Of a stretch of DNA of 64,000 nucleotides, positions 59,138 through 64,000 are shown in pieces; the stretch's first letter is position 1, and every line of letters begins with the position of its first letter. Below the pieces are notes generated by a model, which did no database searches, was not told the DNA's origin, and saw nothing but the letters and a program-made list of their open reading frames with translations. The position numbers and the translations under genes were made by a program. The stretch is from contig CAWHMO010000005.1 in NCBI GenBank assembly GCA_963830565.1, positions 527,160 to 591,159 of the forward strand, in the 5' to 3' direction. This stretch comes from DATFDN01 sp963830565 (GTDB taxonomy: Bacteria > Pseudomonadota > Alphaproteobacteria > Acetobacterales > Acetobacteraceae).

Positions 59138-60354
59138 GGACGACGATCCAGGCCGGCGATGGTCCTGTAGCGTTCCGACATCGCGCGCAACTCGTCCGCG
59201 TGGATCACGTCCTCGATCCGCGCGAAGGGCTTGTCTCCGGTGCGCTCGAACACCTCGCGCAGGATCGCGTCGGGCGGATTGCGGCGGTTCGCCAGCACCA
59301 CATTGGCGGTCGGTTCGAGCCGGAGCGCCTGGTAATGCGCGAGCGCCGCCGCAACATCGTCGGTCGCGGCGACGCAGTCGGCCAGGGCGCTTGCATCGAG
59401 GATCGCCTGGCCAGCGCCGTTCGAACCGCGCGGCACCATCGGGTGCGCCGCGTCGCCCAGCAGCGTGACCCGCCCGAAGCTCCAGCCGGGCAGGGGGTCC
59501 TGATCGACCATCGGGAACTCCAGGACCGTGTCGGCCGCCTTGATCATCGCCGGCACGTCCAGCCAATCGAAGCGCCAACCCGCGAAGGCGGGGAGGAAAT
59601 CCTCCAGACGGCCGCCGCAATTCCAGTCGCGGTCGAGATGGCGCGGCGTCTCGATCTCGGCCACCCAGTTGACGAGCTGCCGCCCCGCCGCGTCCACGGC
59701 GTCGCGGATCGGGTAGATCACCATCTTGCCGGTCGCGAGCCAGCCGGCGCGGACCATGCTCGCACCCGACAGGAAGCGGCGCCAGACGCTCACGCCGCGC
59801 CACATGTTCACGCCCGAGTATCGCGGCGGCCCTTCATCGGGGAAGAGCTGGCGCCGGATCGCGGAGTGGATGCCGTCGCAGGCGACCAGCGCCGCCCCGC
59901 GCACCGGCGGGCGATCGCGGAACCTGAGCGTCACGCCGTCCTGGTCCTGCTCGAAGCCGAGGCAGTGCCAGCCGGTCTGGATGCGCGCCACGCCGATCCG
60001 CGCCTCGGCGGCACGCAGCAGCACGGCGTGCAGGTCGCCGCGATGGACGGAGAACTGCGGATGCGCGAAGCCGGCGAGGCGCCCGGCCGGTTCGCGCCAG
60101 ATGAGCTGGCCGAAGCGATTGAAGAACACGCTTTCCCGGGTGGCGACGGCGACGGCGGCGAGCGCGTTCTCCAACCCCAGCCGCGCCAACTCGCGCGCGC
60201 CGTGCGGCAGGATGTTGATGCCGACCCCGACCGCGCGCAGCTCGGCCACGGACTCGAACACGCGGCACGGGATGCCCGCCTCGTGCAGCGCGAGCGCGAG
60301 CGTCAGACCGCCCACGCCCGCGCCGACGATCAGGATGTCGGGCGCCTCGCTCAC
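59134..60354 (-). CDS. FAD-dependent aromatic-ring monooxygenase
   Basis: A 406-aa class A flavoprotein monooxygenase (PhzS/salicylate-hydroxylase-like). Dinucleotide loop ILIVGAGVGGLTLALALHEA; GINILPHGARELARLGLE; the DG-type motif ALVACDGIHSAIRRQLFPD; and the FAD ribityl motif VTLLGDAAHPMVPRGSNGAG with QAILDASALAD. NVVLANRRNPPDAILREVFE is typical of the flavin-dependent subgroup containing PhzS. It hydroxylates an aromatic substrate with NAD(P)H and O2. It is the middle gene of a three-gene leftward operon, 13 bp after the SDR. Confidence 0.9.
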   Translation of the reverse strand: MSEAPDILIVGAGVGGLTLALALHEAGIPCRVFESVAELRAVGVGINILPHGARELARLGLENALAAVAVATRESVFFNRFGQLIWREPAGRLAGFAHPQFSVHRGDLHAVLLRAAEARIGVARIQTGWHCLGFEQDQDGVTLRFRDRPPVRGAALVACDGIHSAIRRQLFPDEGPPRYSGVNMWRGVSVWRRFLSGASMVRAGWLATGKMVIYPIRDAVDAAGRQLVNWVAEIETPRHLDRDWNCGGRLEDFLPAFAGWRFDWLDVPAMIKAADTVLEFPMVDQDPLPGWSFGRVTLLGDAAHPMVPRGSNGAGQAILDASALADCVAATDDVAAALAHYQALRLEPTANVVLANRRNPPDAILREVFERTGDKPFARIEDVIHADELRAMSERYRTIAGLDRRP

Positions 60355-60367
60355 CGCGCGAAGCCGC

Positions 60368-61285
60368 TCAGATCGCGTCCCAGCTATAGACGTCGCGCGT
60401 GCGCTCCAGCGGCGTCAGGCCGGCGCGGATGGCGGGCAGCAGGTGGTCGCGCATCGTCTCCGGCGTCCAGCCGTCGCCGCGATGCATGATGCGGATCGGG
60501 CGGGGCTGGCCGTAGAGATAGATCTCGTTGCCGCGCGCCCCCAGGATCTGCCCGGAGACCTCGGCCGCGGCGTCCGAGGCGAGGAACACCGCGAGCTGCG
60601 CCACCTGGTCGGGCCGGGTGCGGTTGGCGCGCTCCTTGAGCTGCTCCTCGCTCTGGCCGGGAACCGTCTCGATCATCCGGCTGAAGGCGTGCGGTCCGAT
60701 GCAGTTGGAGCGGATCTTGTACCGCTGCATGTCCATCGCGATGTTGCGCGAGAGGCCGGCGATGCCGAGCTTGGCGGCGCCGTAATTGACCTGCCCCACG
60801 CTGCCGATCAGCCCGGAGGTCGAGGTCATATGCACAAACGCTCCGCTCTCCTGCTTGCGGAAATGCGTCACCGCGGCGCGGCTGACATAGAAGGCGCCAT
60901 AGAGGTGCACCTTCATCACCGCGTCGAACTCCTCGGGCGACATGTAGTGGAACATCCGGTCGCGCAGGATGCCGGCGTTGTTCACCACGATGTCAATGCG
61001 CCCATACCGCTCGGTCGCGGCGGCGACGATGCGCTGCGCCGAGTCCCATTCGGCGACTGAATCGGTGTTGACGACCGCGGTGCCCTGACCGCACGCGCCG
61101 TCGATCTCGCGCACCACCTCCTGCGCGGGCGTCTGGTCCTGTCCTTCGCCGGTGACGCCCGCGCCGACATCGTTCACCACCACCTTGGCGCCGTTTCGCG
61201 CCATGGCGATCGCGATGGCCCGTCCAATTCCGCGCCCGGCACCGGTGACAACGGCGACCTTTCCCTCCAGCAGCTTCTCGGCCAC
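60368..61285 (-). CDS. short-chain dehydrogenase (MFE-2/hydroxyacyl-CoA type)
   Basis: A 305-aa SDR. Cofactor loop VAVVTGAGRGIGRAIAIAMA and VVVNDVGAGVTGEGQDQTPA with its conserved insertion, IDIVVNNAGILRDRMFHYMS, the catalytic Ser in MTSTSGLIGSVGQVNYGAAK with YxxxK, and IRSNCIGPHAFSRMIETVP. The NNAGILRDRMF string and the long C-terminus (DGWTPETMRDHLLPAIRAGL) are typical of peroxisomal multifunctional-enzyme-like dehydrogenases acting on hydroxyacyl-CoA or hydroxysteroid substrates. It is the first gene of the operon with the monooxygenase and MFS transporter. Confidence 0.88.
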   Translation of the reverse strand: MAEKLLEGKVAVVTGAGRGIGRAIAIAMARNGAKVVVNDVGAGVTGEGQDQTPAQEVVREIDGACGQGTAVVNTDSVAEWDSAQRIVAAATERYGRIDIVVNNAGILRDRMFHYMSPEEFDAVMKVHLYGAFYVSRAAVTHFRKQESGAFVHMTSTSGLIGSVGQVNYGAAKLGIAGLSRNIAMDMQRYKIRSNCIGPHAFSRMIETVPGQSEEQLKERANRTRPDQVAQLAVFLASDAAAEVSGQILGARGNEIYLYGQPRPIRIMHRGDGWTPETMRDHLLPAIRAGLTPLERTRDVYSWDAI

Positions 61286-61326
61286 TCGTTCCTCCCTTGA
61301 TTTACCTCGTGCAGATTAGGCCGTGG

Positions 61327-62099
61327 TCAGGCGGGTGCCCAGCCCGTCATCACCGCCATGCGCAGCGTGGCCGGGATGCGACCGTCCTGGCTCGGCATCG
61401 CCGTCAGCGCGGCGGGGAACAGCGCGCGGGGAGGGATGCGCCGGTCGCGCTGGGTGAGGGCGTTCGTCTCGCCCGCAGCGCGGAGGTCGCGCAACAGCGC
61501 CAGGGGGTCGGCGTACATCAGGCGCACTTCCTCCACGTCGGCGACCGGCAAGGCGAAGCCCGCGCGTTGCAGCAGCGAGGCGCAGTCGCGCAGATCGGGG
61601 AACGGCGAGACCCGTGGCGCCGCGCCGCCCGAGAGCGCTGCCTCGGCCTCGGAGAGCGCGGCGCGCAGCTCGGCCAGCGTGCCCAGCGCGGGCAGGCTGG
61701 CGAGGAACAGCCCGTCCGGGCACAAGGCGCGGCGGATCTGGATCAGCGCGCCGGGCAGGTCGTTGACCCAATGCAGCGAGAGGCTGGCGACCGCCAGATC
61801 GAAGCTCTCCGGGGCGAACGGCAGGAACTCCTCGTCGGCCGCGACGGCGGGCGGCGGATTGAGCGCCGCCATCGCCGGCGAGAGATCGGCGCTGACCGTG
61901 CCGATCCCGCGCGCGCGCAGCAGCGGGGCGACAATGCCCGCCCGCCGAGGTCAAGTGCGTTCGTGAACCGGCGGGTGGTATCGTCCAGCCGATCGAGCAG
62001 CCGTTCCGCTGTATCGCGCAGAACGTCGGCGACTTGTCCGACCGTAGCGGCCGCGCGGTCGCGGTGCCGCCGGACAGCACGCCTATCGAACACCTCCAT
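61327..62099 (-). CDS. BioC/NDUFAF5-like methyltransferase (frameshifted)
   Basis: SAM-dependent methyltransferase of about 258 aa. It begins MEVFDRRAVRRHRDRAAATV, typical of NDUFAF5/BioC-like proteins (IFDRxLxRxxRDRAA), then LLDRLDDTTRRFTNALDLGG. The frame breaks at ~61939, where one base seems to be missing inside the SAM motif, and continues GIVAPLLRARGIGTVSADLS, PFAPESFDLAVASLSLHWVN and DLPGALIQIRRALCPDGLFL to the stop at 61327. It is divergent from the rhodanese/comF pair, a neighbourhood I recall from related alphaproteobacteria. The substrate may be a protein arginine/complex I factor or malonyl-ACP; not decidable here. Confidence 0.82.
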
Positions 62100-62191
62100 G
62101 CCGCCCGTCTCGCTTGGCAACCTTCGCTCCTCTTTCCGGTGCGGCAAGTGCTCTGTGGCGCGAACGGCGGACGGGCGTGCATACTGCCCCG

Positions 62192-63790
62192 ATGCGACGC
62201 ATCGACGCCCCCACCCTCCGCGCCTGGCTGACCGACGGGCGCGAGCTTGCTCTTCTCGACGCGCGGGAGGAAGGCGAGTTCGGCGCCTCCCACCTGTTCT
62301 GGGCGGTGCCATGCCCCTTCTCGCAGCGCGAGATGCGGGCCCGCGCGCTACTGCCGCGCCGGGGCGTTCGCATCGTCTGCGTCGATGACGGAAGGGGCCT
62401 GGCCGAGCGCCTGGCCGCCTGGCTGGAGGATGCCGGCTGCACTGATGTCCATGTCCTCGATGGCGGCACCAAGGCCTGGGAAGCGGCGGCCGGCGTGCTG
62501 TTCAGCGGCGTGAACGTCCCCTCGAAGGCGTTCGGGGAGTGGGTGGAACACCACTACGGCACCGAAAGCGTCGATGCCCCGGTGCTGAAATCCTGGCTTG
62601 ACCAGGGCCGCAGGATGGTCGTCCTCGACAGCCGCACGCATGAGGAATTCGTGCGCATGTCGATCCCCGGCGCGCTCAGCGTGCCGGGCGGCGAGCTGGC
62701 CTACCGCATCGGCGACCTCGCGCCCGATCCGGAGACGCTGGTCGTGGTGAACTGCGCCGGACGCACGCGCAGCATCATGGGAGCCGAAAGCCTGCGGCGG
62801 GCGGGCATCCCGAACCAGGTGGTGGCGCTGCGCAACGGCACCATGGGCTGGGAGCTGGCGGGCTTCGCCTGCGAGCGGGGCCGGACGGCGCGCTACCCGG
62901 GTGGCACACCACGCAGCGCGGACCTCGCGCTCGATCGCGCGCGGCGCTTCGCCGAGGAGTCCGGGGTCGGCGTGATCGGCCCGCTCGATCTCGCCCGCTT
63001 CGAGGAAGACCCGGATCGCACGCTCTATCTGCTCGACGTGCGCGACCCCTTGGAGTTCCGGGCCGGCCACTACCCCGGCAGCCGCAGCGCGCCGGGCGGC
63101 CAGCTGGTGCAGGCGACCGACCAGTGGGTCGGCGTGCGCAACGCCCGCATCGTGCTGCTGGACGACAGGGGCGTGCGCGCGCGCATGACCGGCGCCTGGT
63201 TGCGCCAGATGGGGCATCGCGACGTGTTCGTGGTCGAGGGCGGGCTCGAGGCGCTGGGCGGCGCGGGCCGGGCGCTCGCGCCGATCCCCGAACTGGCCGT
63301 GGCAACACCCCTGATCGACGTGGCGGAGGTGGGTGCCCGCCTGGATGCGGTACATGATGGGGCGGCGGACGTGCGGGTGGTCGACCTCGCCCGCAGCGTC
63401 GAGTTTCGGGAGGGCCACATCCAAGGCGCGCTCTGGGGCGTGCGCAGCCGGCTCGATGCCTTGCGCGACCGGCTTGAAGGCGCGCGTCTCATCGTCGTCA
63501 CTTCGCCGGATGGCACGCTGGCACGCCTCGCGGTGTCGGAGCTGGCCGCGCTGACCGGGGGCGAGGTGAGGGCGCTGGATGGCGGCACCGCCGCTTGGCG
63601 CGGGGCCGGCCGGGCTATGGCAAAGGACCGCACGGACCCGCCCGACGAGGCCTGCGTGGATTTCTACCTTCGTCCCTATGACCGGAACACCGGCGTCGAG
63701 GAAGCGATGCGGGCCTATCTCGCCTGGGAGATCGACCTGGTCAACGAAATCGGCCGCGACGGCACCGTGCGGTTCGGCGTTGCGCACTGA
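62192..63790 (+). CDS. four-domain rhodanese-like protein
   Basis: A 532-aa tandem array of four rhodanese folds: about residues 1-105, 115-245, 265-365 and 375-480, followed by a ~50-residue C-terminal tail (VDFYLRPYDRNTGVEEAMRA). Each has a DxR/EF-type start (LLDAREEGEFGASHL; VVLDSRTHEEFVRMSIPGAL; YLLDVRDPLEFRAGHYPGSR; VVDLARSVEFREGHIQGALW). Only domain 2 keeps an active-site cysteine (Cys188 in LVVVNCAGRTRSIMG). Domains 1, 3 and 4 have VDDGRG, LDDRGV and TSPDGT in its place. Probably a cytosolic sulfurtransferase with three structural or binding domains. ATG 62192 gives the first domain its normal start. Confidence 0.87.
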   Translation: MRRIDAPTLRAWLTDGRELALLDAREEGEFGASHLFWAVPCPFSQREMRARALLPRRGVRIVCVDDGRGLAERLAAWLEDAGCTDVHVLDGGTKAWEAAAGVLFSGVNVPSKAFGEWVEHHYGTESVDAPVLKSWLDQGRRMVVLDSRTHEEFVRMSIPGALSVPGGELAYRIGDLAPDPETLVVVNCAGRTRSIMGAESLRRAGIPNQVVALRNGTMGWELAGFACERGRTARYPGGTPRSADLALDRARRFAEESGVGVIGPLDLARFEEDPDRTLYLLDVRDPLEFRAGHYPGSRSAPGGQLVQATDQWVGVRNARIVLLDDRGVRARMTGAWLRQMGHRDVFVVEGGLEALGGAGRALAPIPELAVATPLIDVAEVGARLDAVHDGAADVRVVDLARSVEFREGHIQGALWGVRSRLDALRDRLEGARLIVVTSPDGTLARLAVSELAALTGGEVRALDGGTAAWRGAGRAMAKDRTDPPDEACVDFYLRPYDRNTGVEEAMRAYLAWEIDLVNEIGRDGTVRFGVAH

Positions 63791-64000
63791 CGGCGCCGGT
63801 CCGCGCGCGCTCCGCTGGGCGGGACGCGCGACGCTCGATCTGCTGTTGCCGCCGGCTTGCATCGCCTGCGATCGCCCGGTGGATGCGCCGGGTCTGCTGT
63901 GCCCGGACTGCTTTCGCGGCACCGGCTTCATCACCGCACCGTGCTGCGTGATCTGCGGTGTCCCGTTCGACGCCGAGATCACATGGCGGGGCCGAGGGTG
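63780..64000 (+). CDS. comF: ComF family protein, 3' end outside the window
   Basis: The start of a ComF/GntX-like amidophosphoribosyltransferase-related protein. The frame reads LDLLLPPACIACDRPVDAPG, then LLCPDCFRGTGF and APCCVICGVPFDAE, a four-cysteine zinc-binding N-terminal domain typical of ComF. The PRTase domain lies beyond the right edge. The best start is TTG 63780, overlapping the rhodanese stop by 11 bp; no ATG or GTG fits. It is translationally coupled to the rhodanese gene. ComF is needed for DNA uptake in naturally competent bacteria and is widespread in others. Confidence 0.8.
   Translation, partial: MRTDGAGPRALRWAGRATLDLLLPPACIACDRPVDAPGLLCPDCFRGTGFITAPCCVICGVPFDAEITWRGRG

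Overview
The window is high-GC, densely packed DNA from a Gram-negative bacterium, most likely an alphaproteobacterium of the Rhodospirillales/Acetobacteraceae type. This rests on the hopanoid transporter HpnN, flhF-flhG, GDP-rhamnose genes, a WcaJ-like priming glycosyltransferase, many ATGA/GTGA operon overlaps, and a rhodanese-comF junction at the right edge. The taxonomic placement is inference; no rRNA is present.

Layout. (1) 1-1656: end of a DUF4142 gene and a eukaryotic-type topoisomerase IB. (2) 1734-10475: a ten-gene cassette with a CgeB-like glycosyltransferase, nucleotidyltransferase, two methyltransferases, a glycosidase with an apparently permuted barrel, a PIG-L deacetylase, a GT4 glycosyltransferase and an acyltransferase, converging on a histidine phosphatase and myo-inositol-phosphate synthase. 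The set resembles the logic of mycothiol or GPI assembly (inositol phosphate + sugar, dephosphorylation, deacetylation, acylation) and is the best candidate for an undescribed pathway. (3) 10649-20387: a Ser/Gly/His-rich hydrophilic protein, a MetE-like protein, hpnN, an OpgC-SGNH fusion, flhG/flhF, hemW and a YbaK protein. (4) 20514-37015: gmd, an Rmd-like reductase and a large glycosyltransferase; two tandem beta-rich paralogues; an ABC importer operon with two amidohydrolases; a GH16 enzyme with repeats and an RTX-like tail; and a WcaJ-like enzyme. (5) 37289-42218: tRNA-Ser(GCU), GST, nitroreductase, an APH-type kinase, acyl-CoA dehydrogenase and a quinone oxidoreductase. (6) 42215-48603: cell-wall recycling and synthesis genes nagA, murQ, anmK and murA. 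The 3' end of anmK exists twice, in diverged direct copies that flank an AT-richer 1.56-kb insert carrying one orphan membrane protein. (7) 48641-53863: a DHOD-like enzyme, a Tat hydrolase, a Tat amidohydrolase, an OPRT-like protein and a manganese catalase. (8) 53873-64000: a type IIG-like restriction-modification enzyme, an SDR/FAD-monooxygenase/MFS operon, a methyltransferase, a four-domain rhodanese and the start of comF.

At least 12 genes are interrupted by single-base indels. I count 18, of which 14 look like one extra base, mostly in short G or C runs. Each disrupted gene continues convincingly in the next frame, so I annotate them as frameshifted genes. Sequencing or assembly error is the simplest explanation, and frame breaks here should not be read as biological inactivation without checking.
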